64,000 nucleotides of DNA from Pseudaminobacter soli (ex Zhang et al. 2022) (GCF_014595955.1 NZ_JABVCF010000005.1:1-64000), one strand, 5' to 3'. Shown: positions 53,041 to 64,000, counted from the first letter of the stretch. Program-made: numbers and translations. Notes: a model not told the origin generated them from the letters alone.

Positions 53041-54012
53041 ATGTCTACCCATTCGATCGTTAACATGGGGCGGCTCGCCGTCCTGGCTGCCACCGCGGTC
53101 ACATTGGCGAGCGGCACCTCCCTTGCCGGGGAGGTCGTCCTCTACAACGCCTCCGACAGCGTCAACAGCGCGCTGGTCGCCGCCTTCAAGGAGAAGCACC
53201 CGGACATCGAAGTGAAGTTCGTCTCCGGTTCAACCGGTCCAACCGCCGAGCGCGCCATTGCGGAGAAGGGCAAGCCGCAGGCGGACGTGGTCTATCTCGT
53301 CAACAACTTCGCGCTCGAACAACTCAAGCAGGCCGGCGTGTTCGAGCCCTACGAGCCCAAGGACTCCAAGATCGCCCCCGAGTTCCGCGATCCCGACGTC
53401 TTCTACAACAAGTATTTCGCCACCACCATGTGCATGGTCGTCAACAAGGACCGATTGGCGGAGAAGCAATTGCCCATGCCCGCCACATGGGAAGACCTGA
53501 TCAAGCCGGTGTACAGTAAGGAGGTCGCTCTGCCGTCGCCCCTCAAGTCCGGGACGGGCGGGGCAATTCTGTCGACCTTCGTCGATGCATTCGGCTGGCC
53601 GTTCGTCGAGAACCTGAACGAGAACGTCTATCAATATTCGGATGGCGGCTCGGGCGGCGCGGCCATGGCGGGCGCGGGCGAAGTGTCGATCGGCCTGACC
53701 TTCGACACCACCTGTTTCGAGACCAAATCCTCCGGCAAGCCCGTTGAGATCGTCTACGGCCGCATCACGCCCAACGTGACGGAAGGCGGCGGCCTGGTCG
53801 CGGGCGGCCCCAACCCGGCTGAAGCCAAGATCTTCCTCGACTTCATGGCCAGCGAGGATGCGGCCGCGGTTCTGGGCAAGGTCGTTGGCGCTACGGCCGC
53901 GCCCGGCTACGGCCTTGTCGATCTCAAGGAGATCACCCTGTGGCAGATGCGCCGGCCGGTCGACATGTCGGACTTCAAGCGCGAGTTCGCCATCCGCATC
54001 CTGAAGCAGTGA
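53041..54012 (+). CDS. Periplasmic binding protein of a 2-aminoethylphosphonate-type ABC importer
   Basis: A 323-residue exported protein; signal peptide LAVLAATAVTLASGTSLAGE. The mature start is VVLYNASDSVNSALVAAFKE, then VKFVSGSTGPTAERAIAEKG and ADVVYLVNNFALEQLKQAGV, typical of the ferric/phosphonate-type binding proteins (AfuA/PhnS/AepX). The downstream PbfA-like gene and divergent LysR favour an aminophosphonate over iron. Its stop overlaps the ATPase start (TGATG at 54010-54014). Confidence 0.75.
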   Translation: MSTHSIVNMGRLAVLAATAVTLASGTSLAGEVVLYNASDSVNSALVAAFKEKHPDIEVKFVSGSTGPTAERAIAEKGKPQADVVYLVNNFALEQLKQAGVFEPYEPKDSKIAPEFRDPDVFYNKYFATTMCMVVNKDRLAEKQLPMPATWEDLIKPVYSKEVALPSPLKSGTGGAILSTFVDAFGWPFVENLNENVYQYSDGGSGGAAMAGAGEVSIGLTFDTTCFETKSSGKPVEIVYGRITPNVTEGGGLVAGGPNPAEAKIFLDFMASEDAAAVLGKVVGATAAPGYGLVDLKEITLWQMRRPVDMSDFKREFAIRILKQ

Positions 54013-55121
54013 TGGCGGACGCTGCTTTTCGACTTGCACCGTCGCAGCCGGCTCCTGTCGAGAGCCGGCCGCATCTGGCGGTTCGCAATGTCGTCAAGGC
54101 CTATGGCAAGGGTCGTGCGGTCGATGACGTGACGCTTGAACTCGCAAAGGGCGAATTCGTCACCCTGCTCGGCGATTCCGGGTGCGGCAAGACCACGCTG
54201 CTCAGGATCATCGCCGGCTTCGCCCAGCCTGACGGCGGGCGCGTCATGCGGCGGAACAGGACGTTACCGACATGCCGCCGGCGCGCCGCCGCATGGGCTT
54301 CGTATTCCAGTCCTACGCGCTGTTCCCGACGAAGACGGTCGCCGACAACATCGGCTTCGCGCTCACTATAGGCTCACGGGACCGGAAGGAACGCGGGCGG
54401 CGGGTGGCCGAGCTTGCGCAACTCGCCGAGATCGACGGGTTGCTCGACCGATATCCGCATGAACTCTCGGGCGGCCAGCAACAGCGCGTGGCGCTGGCGC
54501 GTGCATTGGCTTGCGATCCGGAAGTTCTTTTGCTCGACGAGCCGATGTCGGCACTGGATGCGCGCATCCGCGTAAAGCTCCGCAATGAGCTGCGCGCAAT
54601 CGTCGACAGACTCGGCATCACCACGCTGTACGTGACGCACGACCAGGAGGAAGCCCTGGCGATGTCGGACCGGGTGGCTGTGATGCGCAACGGGCGCATC
54701 GAACAGATCGGGACCCCGGCGGAAATTTACCATGGTCCGCGATCCTGGTTCGTAGCCCAGTTCATAGGGAGCTCCAATCTCGTCGAAGGGCGCGTGGTTG
54801 CAGGCGGGATTGGACGCGTCGGGTGAGTTCTGGCCGCCGGTCCTGAAGCCCCACTTGGCGCCTGGTGAGACCATAACCATCCTCTACCGGCCCGAGCACA
54901 TCGGGGTTGCGCAGGGGGTCGGCGGCCTTGCCGGCCGCATTGAGACGACCACCTTTCTCGGTCCTGTCGTCCGCCTGACCATAAAGCTCGCGTCCGGGCG
55001 CATCGTGATCGTGGACCGGCCCTCGCACGAGGCCGGTCACCTCTGGGCGCGGGGCATGACGGTCTCGCTCAAGCCCGACGCGCAGCGCGCCGTGATCATC
55101 GCCGGCGAGAACCTGCCGTGA
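54012..55121 (+). pseudogene. ABC transporter ATPase (aminophosphonate-type) with two frameshifts
   Basis: The coding sequence runs in one frame to about 54254 (Walker A LLGDSGCGKTTLLRIIAGFA), then shifts by one base and continues as EQDVTDMPPARRRMGFVFQS with signature LSGGQQQRVALARALACDPE, Walker B VLLLDEPMSALD and H-loop YVTHDQEEALAMSD. Near 54800 it returns to the first frame and finishes as LDASGEFWPPVLK and the TOBE domain (ILYRPEHIGVAQGV). The changes are a missing base in a G-run near 54254 and an extra G near 54800. All motifs are otherwise intact, so these may be either sequencing errors or real mutations. The start overlaps the binding-protein stop; the end overlaps the permease start. 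Confidence 0.75.
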
Positions 55122-57241
55122 TGCGCTTGATTCGCCAGTTGCCGCGCGCGGTCATAACCGGCGTCGTTGCGCTGCTTCTGGCGATTTTCATCGCCGTTCC
55201 GATCGGCATGGTTCTCCTGGAGAGCTTCGTCATTTCCGGGCCGATGCCGCCAGCGCGCCTCAAGGCGGTCACGACGGAAGCCCTCGCAGCGTTGCCCTCG
55301 AGCGAGAGGGACAGCACGGTTCAACGATGGGTCGATAGTGCGACCGAGGCCGAGCGCGTCGAGGCGACGGCCGCTGCGTTCGATCTCGCCGAGGTCACGA
55401 TCGCATGGGACCGAGGCGCCGCCTATTCCGAGCAGGCCAAGGCGATGGAGGCCGCTATGGCGGGCCTTCCGGCTGAGCTACGGGCCGCCATCGAGGACAA
55501 CTACGCAATCGCGCATGTGATGCTTCACAAGCGGACCGCGCTGGCGTTCAAGGTCAAGGATCAGCTTGGCCAGCAAGCCTTCGACACCTTGCGCAACGGT
55601 ACGGACGACCGTTGGGACCTCGACCACTACCTCAAGCCGTTTCAGGATTCGTACCTGCGAAACGCCGCCGTAAACAGCCTGGTGCTCGCGGGTTTTTCGG
55701 TGATCTTCACCGTGCCGCTGGCCTTCGCTCTCGCCTACGGCATCAATTGCGGGGGAATCCCGTGGCCGTCCGCAATGCGGGTAGCGTTCCTGATGCCGCT
55801 GGTCGCACCGCCGGTCCTGATCGCCACCGCGACGATCATGCTGTTCGGCCGGCGCGGGATGGTGACGCACACCTTGCTCGATCAGGGCCTCGGGCTCATC
55901 AACGCTGACGAAACCAATCTCTACGGCTTCTTCGGTGTCGCTCTCGCGCAGGTCCTGTCCTTCGTCCCGGCGACGCTGATCATTTTCGACAACGTCATGC
56001 GCAGGCAGGACGGCCGCATCGATGAGGCCGCCGCCGGCCTTGGCGCCAATCATTTTCTGACCTTCCGCCATGTGACGCTGCCGCTGGCCCTGCCGGCCTT
56101 CAAGCGCGCCGTCGTGCTCGTCTTCATCATGAGCCTGACGGATTTCGGCAATCCGCTGATCCTCGGCCGGGACACACCAGTGCTTGCCGGTGTTGTCTAC
56201 GACGAGATCACGGCCTATCGGAACACGCCGCTGGCGGCCGCCTTGTGCGTCTGGCTCATCATTCCCTCCTTCCTCCTCTACCTCGGGCTTGAGATGTTTG
56301 GCCGCCGCAAGGGCTATTCCAGCACCAGCGCCAGCAGTCGCTCCGAGCTTTCCATGCCGCGGTCCTGGCGCATCGCGCTGACCTCGATCGCCGGAACGGT
56401 CGTCGCCCTGATCTTCGCGATCTACGGCACAATGGCGCTCGGCGCGATCACCCGCGTCTGGGGCGTCGACTGGAGCCTGACCCTCGGCTACTTCACCAAC
56501 GCCGGCGTCAATGTCGGGCTCGCCGGCACTGGCTACGGCAGTTCGGAGCGCGGGCTGGACGTCGTCTGGGACAGCGTGCGTCTCGCGGCCATCGCCGGGC
56601 CGCTTGGCGGGCTGTTCGCCATAGTAATCGCCTATGTCGTGGAGCGCCTGCGGCCGCCGGGCGCCAATCTCATCGTCTTTCTGGCGCTGGTGCCTGCGAT
56701 CCTGCCCGGCATCATCTTCGGCATCGGCTATATCGTCGCCTTCAACCTCCCGTTGGGCATCGGCAGCCTTTCACTCACCGGTACGTCAGCCATTCTCGTG
56801 CTCAACATCCTGTTCGCCAATGTCTTCGTCGGCGTGCTCGCTGCGCGCGCGGCATTGCAGCGCCTGGACCGATCCGTCGATGAGGCGGCCGAAAGCCTGG
56901 GCGCCGGGCTGGTGACGCGTTTCGTGCGCGTCACGTTGCCAATGCTGCTGCCGGCTCTGCTGCTCGGAATGCTTTACGTCTTCATCGACGCACTAACCAC
57001 CTTGTCGTCGGTGATCTTCCTGGTCTCGGGCAACCACAAGCTGGCGTCGGTCGCCATCTTCAACCACGCCAACTCGGGCGAATATGGCTACGCCGCCGCC
57101 AAGAGCCTCGTGCTGCTGGCTTTCGCGATCGCGGCCATGGGCCTCGCCTGGCTGATCGAAAAGCGCAAAGGCCTCGTCAGCCGCCGCCTTTCCCTGCGGC
57201 GCTGGTCGCCGCTTCCTCGCTTTTCCATGAACCATCGGTGA
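55121..57241 (+). CDS. Fused ABC transporter permease (two permease domains, aminophosphonate type)
   Basis: A 706-residue inner-membrane protein. After the first helix (VITGVVALLLAIFIAVPIGM) there is a roughly 150-residue soluble segment, then two permease domains, each with its EAA loop: EAAAGLGANHFLTFRHVTLP (about residue 307) and EAAESLGAGLVTRFVRVTLP (about residue 588). The fused form is that of FbpB/PhnU/AepW-like permeases. It forms the whole channel, so no second permease gene is needed. It overlaps genes on both sides by a few bases. Confidence 0.85.
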   Translation: MRLIRQLPRAVITGVVALLLAIFIAVPIGMVLLESFVISGPMPPARLKAVTTEALAALPSSERDSTVQRWVDSATEAERVEATAAAFDLAEVTIAWDRGAAYSEQAKAMEAAMAGLPAELRAAIEDNYAIAHVMLHKRTALAFKVKDQLGQQAFDTLRNGTDDRWDLDHYLKPFQDSYLRNAAVNSLVLAGFSVIFTVPLAFALAYGINCGGIPWPSAMRVAFLMPLVAPPVLIATATIMLFGRRGMVTHTLLDQGLGLINADETNLYGFFGVALAQVLSFVPATLIIFDNVMRRQDGRIDEAAAGLGANHFLTFRHVTLPLALPAFKRAVVLVFIMSLTDFGNPLILGRDTPVLAGVVYDEITAYRNTPLAAALCVWLIIPSFLLYLGLEMFGRRKGYSSTSASSRSELSMPRSWRIALTSIAGTVVALIFAIYGTMALGAITRVWGVDWSLTLGYFTNAGVNVGLAGTGYGSSERGLDVVWDSVRLAAIAGPLGGLFAIVIAYVVERLRPPGANLIVFLALVPAILPGIIFGIGYIVAFNLPLGIGSLSLTGTSAILVLNILFANVFVGVLAARAALQRLDRSVDEAAESLGAGLVTRFVRVTLPMLLPALLLGMLYVFIDALTTLSSVIFLVSGNHKLASVAIFNHANSGEYGYAAAKSLVLLAFAIAAMGLAWLIEKRKGLVSRRLSLRRWSPLPRFSMNHR

Positions 57242-58548
57242 GCAAGACCGTGACAAACAACCTCGTCGATCGCGATGCCGCAGCCTTCTTTCATCAGGAG
57301 AGCTCGAGCCCATGTATCTCTGCGTTGCGTGGGGCCCAAGGCATATGGCTTGAGGACATGGACGGCCGGCGCTTCATCGACCTGCACGGCAATACCGTCC
57401 ATCACATAGGCCACCGGCACCCCGAGGTGGTGGCGGCCCTGAAACGGCAATTGGAGACGCTGCCTTTTTCGCCACGCCGCTTCACCAACGAGCCCGCCGT
57501 CGCGCTGGCCGAGAAGCTGCTGGCGCGCTGGCCCGGCGCCCCGGCCAAGGTGCTCTTCGCAACCGGAGGATCCGACGCGATCGAAATTGCGCTGAAGCTG
57601 GCGCGTGTCGCCACCGGCCGCCATGAAACGATCTCGCTGGAAGGCTCGTATCACGGCCACGGATTCGGCGCGTTCGGTCTTTCAGAGGCCCGGCCCGACG
57701 CTCGCCTGGGGCCGCTGCTGCCGGGGCGCCGGCACGCGACAGGCTATTGGGCGGAGGGCGGGGCTGAGCGCATGCTCGAGGACATGCGCCGCGCATTCGC
57801 GCAATCGGAGGGAGGCATTGCCGCGGTCATCGCCGAGCCGATCCGCTCGAACTGCCATGTGCCGCCAGAGGGGCTTTGGCAGGAAGTGCGTCGCTTATGC
57901 GACCAGCACGGCGCGCTGTTGATCTTCGACGAGATTCCGTCGGGTCTAGGCAAGACCGGCCGCTTCTTCGCCTTCGAGCATGTCGGTGTGGCGCCGGATG
58001 CGGTGGTCCTGAGCAAGGGGCTTGGAGGCGGCATCCTGCCGATCGCGGCGGTGATTGCCGACGCCCGCCTCAATGTGGCGCCGGAACTCGACCTCGGCCA
58101 CTACACCCATGAGAAGAATCCGCTCACCGCGCTGGCGGCTTTGACGACCATCGAAATCATCGAGCGCGATGGGCTTGTGGAGCGCGCCGCCGAGCTTGAG
58201 AAGCAGATCATGGCGCGTATCGCCAAAGTCGCGCGGCGAGCGCCGTCGATAGTCGGCGCCCGGGGGCGTGGTTTGCTGCTTGCGGTCGAGTTCGATCCGG
58301 CTGCATGCGACATGACGGCCGGGCCTGAGTTCACGGCTAGCCTCGTCAGCGCCTGCATGGCCGAGGGCTTGTCGACGACCGATAAGGGGTGCGCCAGTGT
58401 CGGCTTTTCCCTTCCAATGACGGTCACGGATGCCGAACTCGACATTGTCTTCGAAAGGCTCGAGCGGGCCGCAGCGGCGGTTCAGTCCAGTTCCCTGGCC
58501 CCGACCCAGGAAAATGGGCCGTCTGGGGCGGAACGGCGATCAAGCTGA
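57238..58548 (+). CDS. Class III aminotransferase-fold PLP enzyme, PbfA-like
   Basis: A 436-residue PLP enzyme. GIWLEDMDGRRFIDLHGNTV HHIGHRHPEVVAALKRQL near the N-terminus, FATGGSDAIEIALKLARVAT for phosphate binding, IFDEIPSGLGKTGRFFAFEH with the PLP-binding aspartate, and catalytic Lys260 in VVLSKGLGGGILPIAAVIAD. The 'DRASFFHQ.sSSPC.s.l..a.GiWLED' start resembles PbfA, which deaminates 1-hydroxy-2-aminoethylphosphonate to phosphonoacetaldehyde; another amine lyase or transaminase is possible. It starts with GTG overlapping the permease stop (GTGA). The last about 15 residues (from APTQENGPSG) are encoded by porin-derived DNA read out of frame, so its natural C-terminus has been replaced. Confidence 0.75.
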   Translation: MSKTVTNNLVDRDAAAFFHQESSSPCISALRGAQGIWLEDMDGRRFIDLHGNTVHHIGHRHPEVVAALKRQLETLPFSPRRFTNEPAVALAEKLLARWPGAPAKVLFATGGSDAIEIALKLARVATGRHETISLEGSYHGHGFGAFGLSEARPDARLGPLLPGRRHATGYWAEGGAERMLEDMRRAFAQSEGGIAAVIAEPIRSNCHVPPEGLWQEVRRLCDQHGALLIFDEIPSGLGKTGRFFAFEHVGVAPDAVVLSKGLGGGILPIAAVIADARLNVAPELDLGHYTHEKNPLTALAALTTIEIIERDGLVERAAELEKQIMARIAKVARRAPSIVGARGRGLLLAVEFDPAACDMTAGPEFTASLVSACMAEGLSTTDKGCASVGFSLPMTVTDAELDIVFERLERAAAAVQSSSLAPTQENGPSGAERRSS

Positions 58549-58736
58549 ACGAGAAGGCGACCTTCAATGCCGAAGTTGGCTATGACGACTTCTCGAACTT
58601 CTCAATTGCTACCAACATCGCCTACCAGACGGTGCCCGGCCTCACCATTACCCCGGAAATCGACTATCTCGACAACTTCGACGTCGACAACTCCGACGCT
58701 TTGGGCGTGAACGTTCGTTTCCAGCGCACGTTCTGA
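58509..58736 (+). pseudogene. C-terminal remnant of a rhizobial-type porin
   Basis: In a frame different from the PLP enzyme, GKWAVWGGTAIKLNEKATFN followed by AEVGYDDFSNFSIATNIAYQ, TVPGLTITPEIDYLDN and DALGVNVRFQRTF encodes the last four or so beta-strands of an outer-membrane porin of the RopA/Omp2b type, with the usual terminal phenylalanine needed for assembly. The first about 260-300 residues, the signal peptide and the promoter are missing. It overlaps the end of the PLP-enzyme gene, marking a recombination junction near 58500. Confidence 0.75.
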
Positions 58737-58846
58737 TTTGCCCGGAACGATTTGATAATACCGCGGGGGCGGCCGGGGTCGGCCTCACCTCATTTGCCGT
58801 CATCAGCCATGACAGGTGTGACAACTCGCAACTTTCTGGAGAACGG

Positions 58847-58887
58847 GAATCTTGTTCCGTAGTTTCTCGCTACTGTGAACAAGATTC
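58847..58887 (-). terminator. Composite hairpin between the porin remnant and gyrB (terminator)
   Basis: GAATCTTGTTC (58847-58857) pairs perfectly with GAACAAGATTC (58877-58887), and the loop contains a second stem GTAG/CTAC. It lies 40 bases past the gyrB stop and 110 bases past the porin stop, so it can terminate transcription from both sides. The plus-strand side is followed by TCATTATTCT rather than a clean T-run. Confidence 0.6.
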
Positions 58888-58926
58888 TCATTATTCTGAG
58901 GCTGACTGACTGACCAACAATTCGGT

Positions 58927-61818
<2,892 letters not shown>

Positions 61819-62406
61819 TCAGGCGGCAACTGCGGCCTGCTTAGGCGGACGCAGCTTCTCGAGGGTGCCGGCCCAGCGATCGAGTTCGTCCAGCATGATT
61901 TTGGCACCGGTCGTGATGAGATCGCTCGGCTTGAATTCGCCGTCCACGAGGAACTGCGGATAGTTCGGCACCGGCACGCCTTCCGGGATCGGCACGACCT
62001 TCAGCGTATTGAGCAGCGTCTTGGCCGATTCCACAGCGCGCAGGCCGCCCGAAACACCGCCATAGCTCAGGAAACCGGCGGGCTTATAGTGCCACTCGTT
62101 GACAAGATAGGTGATGGCGTTCACCAACGGTGCCGGGATGAAATAGTTGTATTCCGGTGTCACGAACACGAAGGCGTCGCCTTCCGCGATCGTCTGCGAC
62201 CAGCGCTTGGTGTGCTCGTTCTCATACTGGCCAAGTCGCGGGTGCTTTGGCTCGTCGAACACCGGCAGGTCGAAATCGGCGATGTCCACCAGCACCGGCT
62301 CGAACTTGCCGTGTTCGCGGGCGAAATCGGCAAACCACTTGGCGAAGAGGGGGCCTACACGGCCTGGCCGAGTGCTGCCGATGATGATGTGGAGCTTATG
62401 CTTCAA
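61819..62406 (-). CDS. NADPH-dependent FMN reductase (ChrR/azoreductase-like flavodoxin fold)
   Basis: A 195-residue protein: KLHIIIGSTRPGRVGPLFAK is the phosphate-binding loop of the NADPH-dependent FMN reductase family, VFVTPEYNYFIPAPLVNAIT is its second conserved block (TPEYN), and FLSYGGVSGGLRAVESAKTL the third. It reduces flavin, quinones or azo compounds in the cytoplasm. The start is TTG 62406 (reading MKHKLHIIIG), preceded by GGGAA. A perfect palindrome (AGTCACC/GGTGACT) lies 23-39 bases upstream of the start, so the gene is probably repressor-controlled, but no regulator gene is adjacent. Confidence 0.85.
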   Translation of the reverse strand: MKHKLHIIIGSTRPGRVGPLFAKWFADFAREHGKFEPVLVDIADFDLPVFDEPKHPRLGQYENEHTKRWSQTIAEGDAFVFVTPEYNYFIPAPLVNAITYLVNEWHYKPAGFLSYGGVSGGLRAVESAKTLLNTLKVVPIPEGVPVPNYPQFLVDGEFKPSDLITTGAKIMLDELDRWAGTLEKLRPPKQAAVAA

Positions 62407-62428
62407 AGTCGTATTCCCTATGTAATCT

Positions 62429-62445
62429 AGTCACCAAAGGTGACT
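62429..62445. promoter_or_regulatory. Perfect operator-like palindrome upstream of the FMN reductase gene
   Basis: AGTCACC-AAA-GGTGACT, a perfect seven-base inverted repeat with a three-base centre, sits 23 bases ahead of the reductase start. Its size fits a dimeric winged-helix regulator (such as the HxlR or MarR types that often control this enzyme class). Confidence 0.55.
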
Positions 62446-62603
62446 TAGAGAGGAAATGGGCCTGTCTCCCCCTGAAGGCAAGCGAGTTCCTTGTGGCAAC
62501 CGGCCGATTTTGCCGTGACGCTGCGTTCACCCTTTGCGCTGCGGTCTTCGTTTCTGTGGACGAGGGCGTTTTGGCTGCCTACATGGACCTGACGGAGGAC
62601 ACG

Positions 62604-63974
62604 ATGGATACCGCGCCCGCTCCCTTCCGCCCCCCTGCACCGACGCCGCGGACCAGCCCGCCGTCGATGCTGGAGATGATCCGCATCATCTACCGCAACC
62701 CGCTCGAGCTGTGGGGCGAGCCATCCTACAACCAGCCCTGGATCCTAGTGAACGGCGTCGGTGGGCCGCTGATCGTCGCCAACGATCCCGGACTGATCCG
62801 GCACGTGCTGATCGACAATGTGAAGAACTACAAGCTTGCCACGGTCCGGCAGAAAGTGCTGCGGCCGATCCTGCGCGACGGGCTGCTCACCGCCGAAGGC
62901 GAGGTATGGCGGCGTTCGCGCAAGGCGATGGCGCCCGTCTTCACGCCCCGCCACATCTTCGGCTTCGCCGCTCCGATGCTGCGGCGGGCGGAGCTTTTCG
63001 CCGAACGCTACGACGACGTGGATGGCGTGGTCGACATCGCGCAGGATATGACCCTGCTCACCTTCGATATCCTCGCGGAGACGCTGTTCTCCAACGAGAT
63101 CGCGGCGGAGCCGGGCAGCTTCGGCCATGAGATCGAGCGGCTGTTCGAGACGATGGGCCGGGTCGATCCGCTCGACATTTTGCGCGCGCCCGACTGGTTG
63201 CCGCGCTTCACCCACATCCGCGGCCGTCGCACCATGGCGTTCTTCCGAAAGATCGTCAGCGATACCGCCGACATGCGCATTGCCCGCATGAGAAAGACGC
63301 CGGACGACGTGCCGGAGGATTTTCTCACGCTTCTCCTGCGCGCCGAAGGCAAGGACGGTCTGACGCGGCAGGAGGTCGAGGACAACATCATCACCTTCAT
63401 CGGCGCCGGCCATGAGACGACCGCCCGCGCGCTAGGCTGGACCATCTATTGCCTGGCCGAAGCGCCATGGGAGCGCGAGCCGATCGAGGCGGAGATCGAT
63501 GCGGTCCTGAAGGCGGAGCCGGATCCGGTGAAGTGGCTCGACAGGATGCCGCTCACCCGCGCGGCCTTTGAGGAGGCGATGCGGCTCTACCCGCCGGCGC
63601 CGTCGATCAACCGCGAGCCGATCGAGCCGGAGACCTACAAGACGCTCAAGATCCCGCGCGGAGCGCAGGTGCTGGTGATGCCGTGGGTGGTGCATCGGCA
63701 TCGCAAGCTGTGGGACGATCCCAACGCCTTCCTGCCGTCACGCTTCCATCCCGGCAACCGCGAGAAGATCGACCGCTTCCAATACCTGCCCTTCGGTGCG
63801 GGTCCGCGCGTCTGCATCGGCGCCTCCTTCGCCATGCAGGAGGCGGTGATCGCGCTGGCGGTGCTGATGTCGCGGTTCCGCTTCGACCCGGTGGCTGCGA
63901 CGAAGCCCTGGCCGGTGCAAAAACTGACTACCCAGCCGCAGGGCGGATTGCCGATGCGGGTGACGAGGCGCTGA
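62604..63974 (+). CDS. Cytochrome P450
   Basis: A 456-residue soluble P450. The I-helix oxygen-binding motif is FIGAGHETTARALGWTIYCL, the K-helix is ExxR as EEAMRLYPPAPSINREPIEP, and the haem-binding loop is FGAGPRVCIGASFAMQEAVI with the iron ligand Cys404. There is no N-terminal membrane anchor, as usual in bacteria. The substrate is unknown; the NPLELWGEPSYNQPWILVNG start is shared by rhizobial P450s of unknown role. ATG 62604 was chosen because GGAGG lies seven bases upstream; earlier in-frame starts lack such a site. No ferredoxin gene is in the window. Confidence 0.9.
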   Translation: MDTAPAPFRPPAPTPRTSPPSMLEMIRIIYRNPLELWGEPSYNQPWILVNGVGGPLIVANDPGLIRHVLIDNVKNYKLATVRQKVLRPILRDGLLTAEGEVWRRSRKAMAPVFTPRHIFGFAAPMLRRAELFAERYDDVDGVVDIAQDMTLLTFDILAETLFSNEIAAEPGSFGHEIERLFETMGRVDPLDILRAPDWLPRFTHIRGRRTMAFFRKIVSDTADMRIARMRKTPDDVPEDFLTLLLRAEGKDGLTRQEVEDNIITFIGAGHETTARALGWTIYCLAEAPWEREPIEAEIDAVLKAEPDPVKWLDRMPLTRAAFEEAMRLYPPAPSINREPIEPETYKTLKIPRGAQVLVMPWVVHRHRKLWDDPNAFLPSRFHPGNREKIDRFQYLPFGAGPRVCIGASFAMQEAVIALAVLMSRFRFDPVAATKPWPVQKLTTQPQGGLPMRVTRR

Positions 63975-64000
63975 CGCACATCGCAGTGAGCCTGCGGAGC

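Noticed and set aside
55121-57241. The fused permease as an iron(III) importer (FbpB)
   Set aside because: The fold is shared, but the divergent LysR gene and the coupled PbfA-like enzyme make an aminophosphonate or amine substrate more likely; iron is kept only as an alternative.

Overview
The window is GC-rich chromosomal DNA, most likely from a Hyphomicrobiales alphaproteobacterium of the Mesorhizobium/Phyllobacteriaceae type. The pointers are an 815-residue gyrB, a rhizobial-type porin C-terminus, many binding-protein and TRAP importers, and tightly packed operons with four-base start/stop overlaps. This placement rests on protein character, not on a search. I saw no rRNA or tRNA gene, CRISPR array, transposase or complete insertion sequence.

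Layout. 1-1186: the first 19 codons of msrA (minus strand), then about 1.1 kb of mostly non-coding DNA with a probable dehydrogenase remnant and one copy of a dispersed repeat. 1.2-6.2 kb: a LuxR-type regulator, a small exported protein, and a type I export pair (HlyD adaptor and C39-peptidase ABC exporter) in which both genes carry an internal deletion and a frameshift. 6.46-11.0 kb: a TPP riboswitch followed by ykoF-like, thiX, thiZ, thiY and a flavin monooxygenase. 11.3-16.0 kb: a choline-kinase-like phosphotransferase, a dimethylglycine-dehydrogenase-like flavoprotein and an EutH permease. 17.1-18.8 kb: a PQQ-type soluble dehydrogenase and a cytochrome c. 19.1-31.0 kb (minus strand): a nine-gene operon with an acyl-CoA ligase, an acyl-CoA dehydrogenase, a spermidine/putrescine-type ABC importer, an amine-oxidase-like flavoprotein, an EutQ-like cupin and a trimethylamine-dehydrogenase-like flavoenzyme, preceded by a LysR gene.

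31.3-36.9 kb: a decayed sugar-binding-protein gene, then a complete livKHMGF importer. 37.0-43.1 kb: a dihydroxy-acid dehydratase remnant, a GntR regulator and a divergent TRAP transporter operon with two Gfo/Idh/MocA dehydrogenases. 43.1-48.3 kb: an ABC ATPase remnant and an RND pump with its adaptor. 48.6-52.1 kb: a small exported protein, an exported epoxide hydrolase, an exported thioredoxin-fold protein and a truncated hydrolase. 52.1-58.5 kb: a LysR gene divergent from an aminophosphonate-type ABC importer (its ATPase gene frameshifted twice) and a PbfA-like PLP enzyme, whose 3' end runs into a porin remnant. 58.9-64.0 kb: gyrB with a recognisable promoter, an FMN reductase preceded by a palindromic operator, and a cytochrome P450.

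How it works together: most genes import small nitrogen- or carbon-containing solutes (thiamine pyrimidines, methylated amines, ethanolamine, branched-chain amino acids, sugar acids, aminophosphonates) and start their breakdown. The modules are joined by gene scars, which suggests an accessory region rebuilt by repeated gain and deletion between conserved loci (msrA at one end, gyrB near the other). The observations most worth following are the riboswitch operon ending in a monooxygenase, the two methylamine/ethanolamine-type catabolic clusters with unassigned substrates, and the breakpoint between the aminophosphonate cluster and the porin.
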